DNA of 64,000 bases, taken from NCBI RefSeq assembly GCF_004214895.1, contig NZ_CP035952.1, forward strand, positions 5,032,501-5,096,500, given 5' to 3'. The stretch is from Pseudomonas tructae. GTDB taxonomy: Bacteria; Pseudomonadota; Gammaproteobacteria; Pseudomonadales; Pseudomonadaceae. The notes beneath the pieces were generated by a model, which was not told the origin of the DNA, searched no databases, and saw nothing but the letters and a program-made list of their open reading frames with translations. Of the stretch, positions 33,230 through 42,247 are shown in pieces (position 1 is the stretch's first letter; each line of letters begins with the position of its first letter). The position numbers and the translations under genes are program-made.

Positions 33230-35628
33230 AACTCCAGGGTGCTGGACAGGCTGACCTGGCGCGCATCGCCCACCGAAACAAAATTGCGGTTCACCGCCGA
33301 GCTGTAATAGGTGCGGTCGAACAGGTTCTTGACGTTCAACTGCAAGCGCACCTTGTGCTCGTCCAGGCGGGTTTCGTAACTGGCAAAGGCATCGGCGACG
33401 GTGTAGCCCGGCAACTCGAAGTCATTTTCGGCGTTACCCGCTCGCTCACCGACATAGCGCGCACCGGCGCCCAGGCGCAGGCGGTCGCCACCGAACAGGC
33501 TGCCCACGTCATACACCGCTGACAACGCGCCGCTGTGGCGCGCCACGTTCTGCAGACGATTGCCCTCGAGCGCAGGGTCTTGAGTGACTTCAGCGTCAGT
33601 AAAGGCATAGTTGCCGATCAGGCTCCAGTGCTCGCTCAACTGGCCGCTCAGGTCGAGCTCTACGCCCCGCGAGCGCACCTCACCGGCGTTGCTGTAAAGG
33701 GTGTCGCCGGTTGCCGAGTCGAAGTTGGCCACCAGCACATTGCGCTTGCGGATATCGAACAACGCCAGGGTGCCGGTCAGTGCCCCCGGCATGTCGAGCT
33801 TGGCACCCAGCTCCCAGGATTTACCCTCCTCCGGTTCGACACCCGAATCCAGCACCAGGCCACCGGTCAACGGGGCGATGCTGGAGTTGGGCTTGAACGA
33901 TTCGGTGTAGCTGCCATAGAACGACAGCTGCTCGTCAACCTTGTACACCAGCCCCAGGCGCGGCACCCAGGCCTGGCCATTGTTGTTGGTGTTGGCCTTG
34001 AACGGCCGCCCGCGTCCGGCGAGCTGGTCGTACATCTGGTAGCGCGCGCCGGCAACCAGGATCCAGTGCTCGTCGAGGTGGATCGAATCCTGGAAGAACA
34101 GCGAATCGCTGCGCAGCTTGTCGGTTTGCGCACTGTCGCTGTCGCGCACACTGGTGCCCTCGACTTCGCGGCCATACACCGGGTTCAGGTAACTGAAGGT
34201 ACTCAGGCTACCCTGCCGGATCAGGTCGGCGCGGTAGACCTTGCGGTACTCGTTATCCAGGCCGAACAGCAGGTCATGCTGCATGCCCGCCAGTTGCACC
34301 TTGCCCTCAAGACTTGCCGTGGCGAAACGGTCGCTGCTGAGCGCGCCGTGGGTGCCGTCCATGCTCCGGGTCAGGGTGCCGCGGGCAGCATTGACGCCAG
34401 TCACCCGTACCTGGCTGGCGTCGTAGGTTTCGCGGTTGTAACTGAAGCCGAAGTGGGCTTTCCAGTCATCCGAGAGTTGATGGTCGACCTCCAGGCGGTA
34501 GAGATCCGAGCGCCCTTGCATGTCGTTGAACGGCTCGTCCAGGCGGCGGGTACTGGGGATGTCCAGCGGGTGATTGGTGCGCGGGTCGATGGCCGTGCCG
34601 CGATCGAACGGATAGAGAAACTCACGGTGCTCGTAGGCCAGCAGTACCTGGGTGTCTTCACCGAACCAGGCCAGCGACGGTGCCACCAGCGATTCGCGGT
34701 GGGTACCGAAGTTGCGCCAGTAGTCTTCGTCTTCATGGTCGAGCACCAGCCGGTAGGCGACGTTGCTCTGGCCCAGTGCACCGGTACTGTCCAGGCCGCC
34801 GCCGCTACCGTTCTTGCCACTGCCGTAGGTGGAGCCACGCAGGTTCAAGGCGTTGTAGCGCTGCAGTTGCGGCCGTTTGCTGACCACGTTGATCACCCCG
34901 CCCGGGTCCTGGATGCCGTACAGCAAAGAGGCCGGGCCCTTGAGCACTTCGACCCGCTCGGTGGTGGCATTGAGGCTGCGCCCCTGCACGATAGGCATGC
35001 CGTCGCGCATGATCGAGCCATCGCGGTTGTCGCCAAAGCCGCGCTTCATCACCGTGTCCTGGGTGCCGCCAAAGTTGTTGCCCTGGGTCACGCCGCTGAC
35101 ATTGGCCAGGGCATCATCGAGGTTACGCGGTGCCTGGTCCTTGAGTACCTGGGCCGGTACCACGTTGATCGCCTGGGGCGTTTCCATGATCGCTGCCTGG
35201 CTGCGCATCACCGAGCTGCCTTGCGGCGGCTGGTAGCTGTAATCGGCATCGGCTTGCGAGTTGACCGTGGTTGCATCGAGCTTGAGCGCACCGCTGGCAT
35301 CCAGCGTTTCGAGGGTCAGGGTGCGGGCGTCGACGCGGCGAAAGGCCAGGCCGCAATTGCCCAGCAGTTGTTGCAGGGCCTGCTCGGCACTGAGGCTGCC
35401 ATTGAGCGCCGGTGCCTCAATGGCTGGCAGGTCGGTGGTGTAGATCACGCTTTGCCCGGTGAGGCGGCTGAAGTCATTGAGCGCCTGCACCAGCGGCTTG
35501 CTTGGCTGGGCAAACAGGTAAACCTGCTGCGCGGCGGCCGCCCCCAGAGGTAGCGCGCTACCTGCGGCCAGCGCCGAGACACTGAGCCAGATTGAAAAGC
35601 CGCGCGCTGCCGAGGGTGTGAACTTCAT
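33226..35628 (-). CDS. foxA: TonB-dependent ferrisiderophore receptor (FoxA-like, hydroxamate type)
   Basis: An outer-membrane receptor of about 800 residues. After the signal peptide (SALPLGAAAA) comes a signalling STN domain (QPSKPLVQALNDFSRLTGQSV), then the plug (METPQAINVVPAQVLKDQ, GPASLLYGIQDPGGVINVVSK) and a 22-strand barrel ending SSTLEF. The STN domain and the adjacent sigma/anti-sigma pair show transcriptional autoregulation. The plug and barrel look like FoxA/FiuA hydroxamate (ferrioxamine, ferrichrome) receptors; which siderophore is not certain. Starts at 35634 and 35628 are both possible; AGG spacing favours 35628. Confidence 0.9.
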   Translation of the reverse strand: MKFTPSAARGFSIWLSVSALAAGSALPLGAAAAQQVYLFAQPSKPLVQALNDFSRLTGQSVIYTTDLPAIEAPALNGSLSAEQALQQLLGNCGLAFRRVDARTLTLETLDASGALKLDATTVNSQADADYSYQPPQGSSVMRSQAAIMETPQAINVVPAQVLKDQAPRNLDDALANVSGVTQGNNFGGTQDTVMKRGFGDNRDGSIMRDGMPIVQGRSLNATTERVEVLKGPASLLYGIQDPGGVINVVSKRPQLQRYNALNLRGSTYGSGKNGSGGGLDSTGALGQSNVAYRLVLDHEDEDYWRNFGTHRESLVAPSLAWFGEDTQVLLAYEHREFLYPFDRGTAIDPRTNHPLDIPSTRRLDEPFNDMQGRSDLYRLEVDHQLSDDWKAHFGFSYNRETYDASQVRVTGVNAARGTLTRSMDGTHGALSSDRFATASLEGKVQLAGMQHDLLFGLDNEYRKVYRADLIRQGSLSTFSYLNPVYGREVEGTSVRDSDSAQTDKLRSDSLFFQDSIHLDEHWILVAGARYQMYDQLAGRGRPFKANTNNNGQAWVPRLGLVYKVDEQLSFYGSYTESFKPNSSIAPLTGGLVLDSGVEPEEGKSWELGAKLDMPGALTGTLALFDIRKRNVLVANFDSATGDTLYSNAGEVRSRGVELDLSGQLSEHWSLIGNYAFTDAEVTQDPALEGNRLQNVARHSGALSAVYDVGSLFGGDRLRLGAGARYVGERAGNAENDFELPGYTVADAFASYETRLDEHKVRLQLNVKNLFDRTYYSSAVNRNFVSVGDARQVSLSSTLEF

Positions 35629-35730
35629 GACCATAACCTGTGAAGGAGTGACGTTTATGCGAATGAATCGCACTTTCACTCACTACACGGTTGTCGCGTG
35701 AACTTACCTCATCACTTTTTGAAAATATTT

Positions 35731-36705
35731 TCAGCGAATCAGCGTGACCCGTTCCAGCAAGGTATTGCGCTTGAAACCCAGCACCGCGCCGAGCGAGTCC
35801 AGCGCCGCCAGCGGCTGGCTGGCCGGGAAGCTGCCACTGACCTTGCGTTTGCCCAGCTCGCTGTCGAGCACGATGATGCGCCCTGGGTAGTAGCGGGCCA
35901 GGTCATCGATCACCGTGCTCAGCGGCACCTGGTAGTAATTGAGCCAGCCCTGGCGCCAGGCCAGGCGCGATTCGCTGTCCACCGCTTCGACAGCGCTGGC
36001 GGTGCCGTCGCGATAACCAACCTGCTGGCCGCCGTTCAACTGCTGTTGTAAACGCCCAGGCGCAGCGGTCACCGCCACCCGGCCATCGAGCACAGTGACC
36101 CGCGCACCGCCATTGAGCTTGCGCACCTCGAAGCGAGTGCCCAGCACGCGCGTTTCGCCTTTTGCCGCTTCGACCACGAACGGCTCGCCCGTGTGGGTGA
36201 CATGAAAGAACGCCGCGCCCCGGCGGATCGTCACCTGGCGCTCACCGTGGCTGAAGTCCACAGAAACGGCACTGCCGGCATCGAGGGTCATGTGCGAGTT
36301 GTCAGCCAACACCACTTCCTCGACCTGCCCTGGCGCCGTAACGTAATCCGCCTGCAAATCATCCAGCCAGTAAGCCGGATGCCAGCCCGCGGCAGTGCCC
36401 AGGGCCAGCACCAGGCAAGCGGCGGCAGCGAAACTGGCAATGCGGCGCCAGGTACGCCCCGCTGCCGGTTGCTGCATGGCGCGCAAATAGCCTTGCAGGG
36501 CCAGGTCATCTTCGGCCGCCAACCGGCGCGCCGGCGTTTCACTCAGGCGCCACAGCGTCTGGGCCTGGGCAAAAGCGCGGGCATGGGCCGGGTGCGCCAG
36601 CATCCAGCGCTTGAACTCGGCGCGTTCAGCGAGCTGCGGTTGCTCGTTGATCCGGCTCAGCCAGCCCAAAGCGGCCTGATGCTGCTCGGCAGTGATGTCG
36701 CTCAT
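35731..36705 (-). CDS. foxR: FecR-family anti-sigma factor (FoxR-like)
   Basis: A 324-residue inner-membrane regulator. The cytoplasmic N-terminal domain (AALGWLSRINEQPQLAERAEFKRW) carries the usual anti-sigma Trp residues. One membrane helix follows (IASFAAAACLVLALGTAAG, near residue 90), then a periplasmic FecR domain (VTAPGQVEEVVLADNSHMTLDAGS) that reads the receptor STN domain. Its ATG overlaps the sigma-factor TGA (ATGA). About 100 bp separate it from the receptor gene, room for a sigma-dependent promoter. Confidence 0.92.
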   Translation of the reverse strand: MSDITAEQHQAALGWLSRINEQPQLAERAEFKRWMLAHPAHARAFAQAQTLWRLSETPARRLAAEDDLALQGYLRAMQQPAAGRTWRRIASFAAAACLVLALGTAAGWHPAYWLDDLQADYVTAPGQVEEVVLADNSHMTLDAGSAVSVDFSHGERQVTIRRGAAFFHVTHTGEPFVVEAAKGETRVLGTRFEVRKLNGGARVTVLDGRVAVTAAPGRLQQQLNGGQQVGYRDGTASAVEAVDSESRLAWRQGWLNYYQVPLSTVIDDLARYYPGRIIVLDSELGKRKVSGSFPASQPLAALDSLGAVLGFKRNTLLERVTLIR

Positions 36706-37286
36706 GGTGCTTTCCCTGGCTTGCGCGTGCTGGCTGGCGGCGGCGCAACACTCGCCTTGCACGCCTCCAGGGCGCGCATCATATGTTTTTCCACCGCGCT
36801 CTGGGACAAGCCCATGGCCTTGGCGATCTCGGCGTACTTGCGGCCGTGGATACGGTTGAGGAGAAAGATCTGCCGGGTACGTTCAGGCAGTTCACGCAGC
36901 GCCGCTTCGATGCGCTGCAGGTCGCTGTTCACTTCCAGTGCTACGTGCGGTGCGCTGACATGATCGTCGGCCACCTCCAGCTGAAGGCTATCGTTGACCC
37001 GCTCGCGAGCACCTTCGCTGCGCAGGTGATCGATGGCAATGTTACCGGCACAGCGCAGCAGGTAGGTATCGAGCGCCTCGACCTTGACCTGCGGGCGGCG
37101 CCAGAAGCGCAGGAACAGTTCCTGGACCAGGTCCGAGGCCGTCGCCCGGCAGCCGATACGGCGACTGACCAGGGCTTCCATCTGCGCCCGCTGCGCGAGG
37201 AACACCTGCACGAAACGCGCACGCCCACTTGCCCCGTCGGCGTCATTAGCACCTTCGGCGGGCAGATCGAGCGGCTCGTTGACCAA
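36702..37286 (-). CDS. foxI: ECF sigma factor (FoxI-like, iron-starvation class)
   Basis: A FecI-class sigma factor of about 194 residues. Region 2 reads DLVQELFLRFWRRPQVKVEALDTYLLRCAGNIAIDHLR, and region 4 has LPERTRQIFLLNRIHGRKYAEIAKAMGLSQSAVEKHM, an iron-starvation sigma signature. The start is uncertain: TTG 37286 lies right after the DUF3325 stop with no clear ribosome site, and in-frame GTG codons near 37210 are alternatives. It is downstream of and close-packed with the DUF3649-PepSY-DUF3325 genes. Confidence 0.9.
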   Translation of the reverse strand: MVNEPLDLPAEGANDADGASGRARFVQVFLAQRAQMEALVSRRIGCRATASDLVQELFLRFWRRPQVKVEALDTYLLRCAGNIAIDHLRSEGARERVNDSLQLEVADDHVSAPHVALEVNSDLQRIEAALRELPERTRQIFLLNRIHGRKYAEIAKAMGLSQSAVEKHMMRALEACKASVAPPPASTRKPGKAP

Positions 37287-37287
37287 T

Positions 37288-37614
37288 TTACAATGAGGCC
37301 AGGACAGTCAATGGCGCCAGCACCACACTGGCCGCCGCCAAGCCCAGCAACAGGCGTGGCTGGTAAGGCAAGAGAAACACCCAGAGGGTGACCCCGGCCA
37401 TCAGCACCGCGAACAGCTCGACCAGGCCCATGGCCCAACCGCTGTGGCGCACGGCCAGCAGCAGCGCCAGGGTCAGCAGCAGCCAACCGGCCACCCGCAA
37501 AGCCTTGAGCCGCGCACCGCCGGGCTTTTGCCCAAGCAGGTCCTTGTAGTGTTTTTCCATGGCCAGGCACAGGGCGGCAAAGCCGGCAAAACCAAACAGG
37601 GCAATGGCCAGCAT
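37288..37614 (-). CDS. DUF3325 small membrane protein of iron-uptake loci
   Basis: A 108-residue protein with three or four hydrophobic helices (MLAIALFGFAGFAALCLAM, VAGWLLLTLALLLAV, LVELFAVLMAGVTLWVFLL, LLLGLAAASVVLAPL). It contains the DUF3325-like MEKHYKDLLGQKP. Its ATG overlaps the PepSY stop (TGATG), so translation is coupled. Members accompany PepSY siderophore-reductase-like proteins. Its own role is unknown, perhaps stabilising the reductase. Confidence 0.85.
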   Translation of the reverse strand: MLAIALFGFAGFAALCLAMEKHYKDLLGQKPGGARLKALRVAGWLLLTLALLLAVRHSGWAMGLVELFAVLMAGVTLWVFLLPYQPRLLLGLAAASVVLAPLTVLASL

Positions 37615-39188
37615 CAGTTCACCTCGCTTTCGATCAGCTTGCCGGGCGCAGCTTTGGGCGCACGCTTGGCCGCAACCACCGGCGCCCGCCACATCTTGCT
37701 GGCAGCCCAGGCCAGGAACAGACCGCTGGCCAGCGCGGTCAGGTCGAAACCGGCCATGGCCCAGTCACCCACGGCAATCGAGTGGTTCAAGCCCTGGCCG
37801 GTGGCCAGGCCGTTGAGCAGCGGCAAGGCCGCCCACATCAGCGCGCCCAGGCCCAGTTGCTCGGCCCAGGCCCGCCGGCCGGGGCGCAGCAGGGCGTGCA
37901 ATAGCGACAACGCCCAGAGCAGGAAGAAGCTGTTGATCTCCCAGTCGGCGCGGTCTTCAACGCCGATCGGCAGTAGGCGGTTGGCCCAGAAGAACGCCGC
38001 CACGCCGATCAGCAGGCCGCTCATGCTGGCGATATTGAGCACCTCGACCAGGCGCAACTCGAACGGCTGGACACCGCTCTTGGCATGCTTGAGCTGACGC
38101 TTGCCCAGCCACATCACCAGGCCAGTACCGATCACCGCCGTGCCGGCCAGGCCGAAGAAGAAGTACAGCCAGCGCAGCCAGGGGCCAGCGAAAATCCCCA
38201 TGTGCAGGCCATACATACCACCTGATATCAGCACCGGCGTGGCCTCGATCTGGCTGCCGCCTTCGAGCGTGCCATTAACCCCGTCGAACAGCCAGCCACC
38301 ACCGCGCTGGTGAGCGATGCGGTCACCGGCATGGCGGGCGAAACGTACCCGGGCGTTCTGGTCACCTGGGTTCTGCACCTCGACCCACGCAAGATTGGCC
38401 CCGGGTGCCTGCTCCTGGACCTTGGCGTACAGCTGCGGCAAGGGCAGCAACGGCGCCGGGGTGCCAGCGGCCTGTACCTGGCTCTGGCCGCCGAACAGGT
38501 CGTTGAAAAAGCCACGGGTGTTGTCGCCGTAGCTGGCGATGATGCTGGCCGGCATGACCATGGCCATGAAGATCACCAGACTGCTGTAGCTGATCATCAG
38601 ATGAAACGGCAGCACCAGCACGCCAATGGCGTTATGCCCATCGAGCCAGGAACGCTGGCCCTTGCCCGGGCGGAAGGTGAAGAACTCCTTGAAGATCTTC
38701 TTGTGGGTAATGATCCCGGTCACCAGGCCCAGGAGCATGATGAACGCGGCAAAGGTCGACAGCCAGCGGCCCCAGGGGTGAGGCATCTCCAGCTGGAAAT
38801 GGAAGCGGTAGAAGAACTCGCCGCCACGGGTCTCGCGCGCCTGCAATTCGGTGCCGGTGGCAGGGTCGAGGGTCTTGGAGGTGAAGTCACGGCGCCCACC
38901 ACCCGCCTTGGGCCAGCTCACGCTCAGCGCCGGTTCCCGGGCGTTGGGCAACTGGATGAACCAGCTTCCCGCCGTCGGCGCGTGCTCCTGCAGGTAACGC
39001 TGGGCCAGGTCCAGGCTCGCCGCCGGATCCAGCGCCCGGCTGGGCACTTCCGGTTGGGTCCAATGGCTGATTTCTTCCTTGAAATAGGACATTGTCCCGG
39101 TCAGGAAAATCGCAAACAGCAACCAGCCGAAGATCAGCCCGGTCCAGGTGTGCAGCCAGGCCATGGCCTGGCGAAAGCCCTCTTTCAT
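37614..39188 (-). CDS. PepSY-domain membrane protein, candidate ferrisiderophore reductase (FoxB/PiuB-like)
   Basis: A 524-residue inner-membrane protein with PepSY-associated membrane helices: LHTWTGLIFGWLLFAIFLTGT at the N-terminus, FAAFIMLLGLVTGIITHKKIF, the LDGHNAIGVLVLPFHLMISYS segment and YFFFGLAGTAVIGTGLVMW. The conserved helix histidines (LHTW, ITHKK, DGHN, PFHLM) fit haem ligation, as in the FoxB siderophore reductase family. It probably releases iron from a siderophore in the periplasm. It overlaps DUF3649 upstream (ATGA) and DUF3325 downstream. Confidence 0.88.
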   Translation of the reverse strand: MKEGFRQAMAWLHTWTGLIFGWLLFAIFLTGTMSYFKEEISHWTQPEVPSRALDPAASLDLAQRYLQEHAPTAGSWFIQLPNAREPALSVSWPKAGGGRRDFTSKTLDPATGTELQARETRGGEFFYRFHFQLEMPHPWGRWLSTFAAFIMLLGLVTGIITHKKIFKEFFTFRPGKGQRSWLDGHNAIGVLVLPFHLMISYSSLVIFMAMVMPASIIASYGDNTRGFFNDLFGGQSQVQAAGTPAPLLPLPQLYAKVQEQAPGANLAWVEVQNPGDQNARVRFARHAGDRIAHQRGGGWLFDGVNGTLEGGSQIEATPVLISGGMYGLHMGIFAGPWLRWLYFFFGLAGTAVIGTGLVMWLGKRQLKHAKSGVQPFELRLVEVLNIASMSGLLIGVAAFFWANRLLPIGVEDRADWEINSFFLLWALSLLHALLRPGRRAWAEQLGLGALMWAALPLLNGLATGQGLNHSIAVGDWAMAGFDLTALASGLFLAWAASKMWRAPVVAAKRAPKAAPGKLIESEVN

Positions 39189-39490
39189 GGGTTTTTCATC
39201 CAGTAGACCAGTCCGTTGATCATACCCAGCACCAGGCTTGGCAGCAGTACACCCAGCCAGGCCTGCCAGGCGCTACGACAGGCGAAGCACCAGAGGAAGG
39301 CCACCAGGTAGAACAGGAACGACAGCATCATGCCGCTGATCACCGCCTCGGCACGGGGCACCGGCAACAGCAGGGTGATGCAGACGCTGGCCATGGCCGC
39401 CAGCAGGTAACCACCGAACACGGCAGCCAGGCTGCGGGAGGTCACGGCCAGGCGATAGCTGATGGGTAGCCTGGCGGCTTTGCTTTTCAT
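39185..39490 (-). CDS. DUF3649 small membrane protein of iron-uptake loci
   Basis: A 101-residue protein with three hydrophobic helices (FGGYLLAAMASVCITLLLPV, ISGMMLSFLFYLVAFLWCF, WLGVLLPSLVLGMINGLVY). It is the first gene of the six-gene unit running to the FoxA-like receptor and is followed by the PepSY gene with a 4-nt overlap. A Fur-box-like sequence lies about 30 nt upstream, consistent with iron-repressed expression. Molecular role unknown. Confidence 0.85.
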   Translation of the reverse strand: MKSKAARLPISYRLAVTSRSLAAVFGGYLLAAMASVCITLLLPVPRAEAVISGMMLSFLFYLVAFLWCFACRSAWQAWLGVLLPSLVLGMINGLVYWMKNP

Positions 39491-39518
39491 GGCATCGGTC
39501 CATTACGAGAAGCGCACA

Positions 39519-39540
39519 ATAGTAATGATTTATATTCTCA
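39519..39540 (-). promoter_or_regulatory. Candidate Fur box before the DUF3649-PepSY-DUF3325-fox unit
   Basis: Read on the minus strand the site is GAGAATATAAATCATTACTA, a good fit to the Fur consensus GATAATGATAATCATTATC. It lies just upstream of the DUF3649 start, where repression of the whole unit would be expected. Confidence 0.6.
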
Positions 39541-39565
39541 CAAGCAAAGCCGCAGGCCAGACGGA

Positions 39566-41533
39566 TCAGAACGACAGGTCGACACCCAGGGTGTAGCGAC
39601 GACCGTCCAGTACGGTCTGGTAGTTGTCGTAGTCCACTTCCTTGTTGAAGACGTTGTACACACCGGCCAGCAGCTTGACGTTCTTGGTCACCCGGTAGGT
39701 GCCGCCGAAGTCGACGAAGGTGTACGACGGCGTGCCGTCGGACATGGTGGTACGGCCCAGGTAGTCCGAGGTCTTGCCGCGGTAGTTCAGGCGCGCCCAG
39801 GTGCCCAGCTGATCAGTGGCCTGCCAGTCCAGGGTGGCGTTGAACATGTGCCGTGGCATCTGGTTCAGGGCCTTGCCCTTTTGCGGGCCACTCTTCTGCT
39901 CGGAGGCGGTGAAGGTGTAGTTGGTGGCCAGCGACACAGTCTGGGTGATGTCCCAGTCCAGGGTCGCTTCAACGCCGCGCATCTGTGCTTCGTCAACATT
40001 GACCCGGTCACTGATGAACTTGTACGAGGTGCCGCCGATCTGGCACTGGCCCGAAGCATTGCCGGTGCTGTCGGTGCAACGGCGGGTCTCGGTGATCTTG
40101 TCCTTGAAGTCGGTATTGAACAGGGTCAGGCCAGTGGAGAAACCTTCGAGGTTGTCCCAGATGAAACCGATTTCCTGGCTCAGGCTCTTCTCCGGCTTGA
40201 GGCTGGAGTTACCCACGATGATTGCCGGGTCGCCGCCGCCACCAGTGATCTGGCCCCAGTCATCCACCGCCGCACGGATGTCCGGCGAGCGATAACCACT
40301 GGAGACACCGCCCTTGATGGTCCACTGCTCGGTCGGGTGATAAACCCCATACAAGCGTGGCGACCAGTGGGTGCCGTAGTTTTCGTCACGGTCCATGCGC
40401 AGGCCGCCGGTCAGGGCGAAGGCCTCGGTCAGGCGCCATTCGTCTTCGGCAAACAGCGCCCAGGACCAGCGGGTCAGCTGGTTGACGCTGGCCGCCGAGG
40501 CCAGTTGGTTGCCTTCATCGCTGAGGTCTTCGTACTTGTACTGGCCACCGAAAGTGGTGATGTGCGAATCGCTGAAGAACGACACCTGCGAGTTGAGCAC
40601 GGTGTTTTCCAGCTCCATGCGCCGGCCCGGGTTCTCGATCTTCTCGCGCTGCAGGTAGCTCTCGCTGGTGAGGCTGTCCCAACGCCCGGAGTGGGTCACC
40701 GAGAAGTTGGTGCGGTCGTAGTCGTTGCGGCTGTCGGATCGGCTCGCCGAACGGCCTTTGTGCGAATTGCGTTCCTGCTCGGACTTGCCCGCTTCCAGGG
40801 TGATGTCGTTGTGCTCGTCCGGAGTGAACGACAGCTTGGCCGTGGCGCTGTCGGTGCTCTGTTCGTTGAAGCCATTGACGATGTGGTCTTCGTCACGGCG
40901 CGAGCGTTGGCCGTACAGTTGCAGGCCGACCAGGTTGTCGACCAGCGGCCCGGAGATGAAGGCGTTGGTGCTGTTGTAGTCGCCCGAGTCGGAGCGGTCC
41001 TGGAAAGTCGTTTCGGTGCGGATGCCGCCGTACCACTGCGGGGTGACCTTGCGGGTGATGATGTTGATCACCCCGCCCATGGCGTCGGAGCCGTACAGCG
41101 ACGACATCGGCCCGCGCACCACTTCGATGCGCTCGATCGCTTCCAGTGGCGGCATCCAGCCCTGTTCGATACCGGCGCCATCGCTGTTGGGGCGGGTGGC
41201 GCGCGAGTCCTGGCGTTTGCCGTCGACCAGCATCAGGGTGTACTTGGAGGCCATGCCGCGAATGCTGATGTCGCTGGAGCTGGCACCGCCGGTGACCACC
41301 ACCCCTGGCACATCGCGCAGGGCGTCAGTGACGTCGCGGTAGGATTTGTTCTCGATCTGCTCGCGGGTAATGACCGAAATCGATGCCGGCGCATCCTTGA
41401 TCTGCTGGGAGAAACCCGACGCGGTCACCACCATGTTGTCCAGCTCCAGCGGCTGGGTCTGGGCGGTGGCGTGGGCGCTGTACAACGAGCAGAGGGTGAG
41501 CGCGAGGCAGGATTTGCTGAAAGTCGGGGACAC
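39566..41533 (-). CDS. TonB-dependent catecholate-type ferrisiderophore receptor (CirA/PirA/FepA-like)
   Basis: A 655-residue outer-membrane receptor without an STN domain. The signal peptide ends YSAHATA, followed by the TonB-box-like region LELDNMVVTASGF. The plug motifs are DAPASISVITREQIENKSYRDV, SDISIRGMASKYTLMLVDGKRQ and VVRGPMSSLYGSDAMGGVINIITRK, typical of ferric-catecholate and colicin-I-type receptors. The C-terminus is GVDLSF. The start is GTG 41533, with AGGGAGAGG 8 nt upstream. It is divergent from the FecI-like gene, with a Fur-box-like palindrome between. Confidence 0.9.
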   Translation of the reverse strand: MSPTFSKSCLALTLCSLYSAHATAQTQPLELDNMVVTASGFSQQIKDAPASISVITREQIENKSYRDVTDALRDVPGVVVTGGASSSDISIRGMASKYTLMLVDGKRQDSRATRPNSDGAGIEQGWMPPLEAIERIEVVRGPMSSLYGSDAMGGVINIITRKVTPQWYGGIRTETTFQDRSDSGDYNSTNAFISGPLVDNLVGLQLYGQRSRRDEDHIVNGFNEQSTDSATAKLSFTPDEHNDITLEAGKSEQERNSHKGRSASRSDSRNDYDRTNFSVTHSGRWDSLTSESYLQREKIENPGRRMELENTVLNSQVSFFSDSHITTFGGQYKYEDLSDEGNQLASAASVNQLTRWSWALFAEDEWRLTEAFALTGGLRMDRDENYGTHWSPRLYGVYHPTEQWTIKGGVSSGYRSPDIRAAVDDWGQITGGGGDPAIIVGNSSLKPEKSLSQEIGFIWDNLEGFSTGLTLFNTDFKDKITETRRCTDSTGNASGQCQIGGTSYKFISDRVNVDEAQMRGVEATLDWDITQTVSLATNYTFTASEQKSGPQKGKALNQMPRHMFNATLDWQATDQLGTWARLNYRGKTSDYLGRTTMSDGTPSYTFVDFGGTYRVTKNVKLLAGVYNVFNKEVDYDNYQTVLDGRRYTLGVDLSF

Positions 41534-41590
41534 GAGGACCTCTCCCTGAGAAATGTAAATGTTGCGTAAATTCATCTAGGGAGCGAATGC

Positions 41591-41612
41591 TATTTATTCT
41601 CAAATGAGAGTA
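41591..41612. promoter_or_regulatory. Candidate Fur box between the catecholate receptor and fecI
   Basis: TATTTATTCTCAAATGAGAGTA contains the palindrome CTCAAATGAG and is rich in the A/T steps of Fur sites. It lies 58 nt upstream of the receptor GTG and 141 nt upstream of the FecI-like GTG. A second, weaker A/T-rich candidate is ACAATTCTTATTCTG near 41708. Confidence 0.5.
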
Positions 41613-41752
41613 AAGCGTATTTACGTTTTTTACATTTTCCCGATCCTCTGCTACGCCCGTCAGTCAGGCGCCGATTGCCGACGGGCAGCACCTTTCACTA
41701 CAATGCGAACAATTCTTATTCTGTTGCGCATACTGGCGCCGGAGTGTTCACG

Positions 41753-42247
41753 GTGCCCAGCGCTCCCTCTTCCTCGCTCGAAGGCCTCTACGTCGACCAT
41801 CACAACTGGCTGACCGGCTGGTTGCGCCGCCGCCTCGGCTGCCCCGACAGCGCCGCAGACCTGGCCCAGGACACCTTCATGCGCCTGCTCCAGGCCCGCG
41901 ACACGCCACTGCTCAACGAGCCGCGGGCGTTCCTCACCACCGTGGCCAAACGGGTGTTGTGCAACCACTACCGTCGTCAGGACCTGGAGCGTGCCTACCT
42001 GCAGGCCCTGGCGCAGTTGCCCGAAGCACTGGCGCCGTCGGAAGAACACCGGGCAATCATTTTCGAAACCCTGCTGGAGCTCGACCGCCTGCTCGACGGC
42101 CTGCCCCTGCCGGTCAAACGGGCCTTCCTGATGGCCCAGGTCGACGGCCTGAGCTACAGCCAGATCGCTGCGCAACTGGGCATTTCCCTGGCCACGGTCA
42201 AGCGCTACCTGAACAAGGCGGCCATGCGCTGTTACTTTGCCCTGTGA
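41753..42247 (+). CDS. fecI: ECF sigma factor (FecI-like)
   Basis: A 164-residue iron-starvation sigma factor. Region 2 is WLRRRLGCPDSAADLAQDTFMRLLQ, and region 4 is LPLPVKRAFLMAQVDGLSYSQIAAQLGISLATVKRYL. I choose GTG 41753 (VPSAPSSSLEGLYVDHH) because GGAG lies 8 nt upstream and the length then matches FecI; a longer ATG reading adds an odd leader. Its stop overlaps the anti-sigma GTG (GTGA). It likely drives the fecA-like gene two positions downstream. Confidence 0.92.
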   Translation: MPSAPSSSLEGLYVDHHNWLTGWLRRRLGCPDSAADLAQDTFMRLLQARDTPLLNEPRAFLTTVAKRVLCNHYRRQDLERAYLQALAQLPEALAPSEEHRAIIFETLLELDRLLDGLPLPVKRAFLMAQVDGLSYSQIAAQLGISLATVKRYLNKAAMRCYFAL

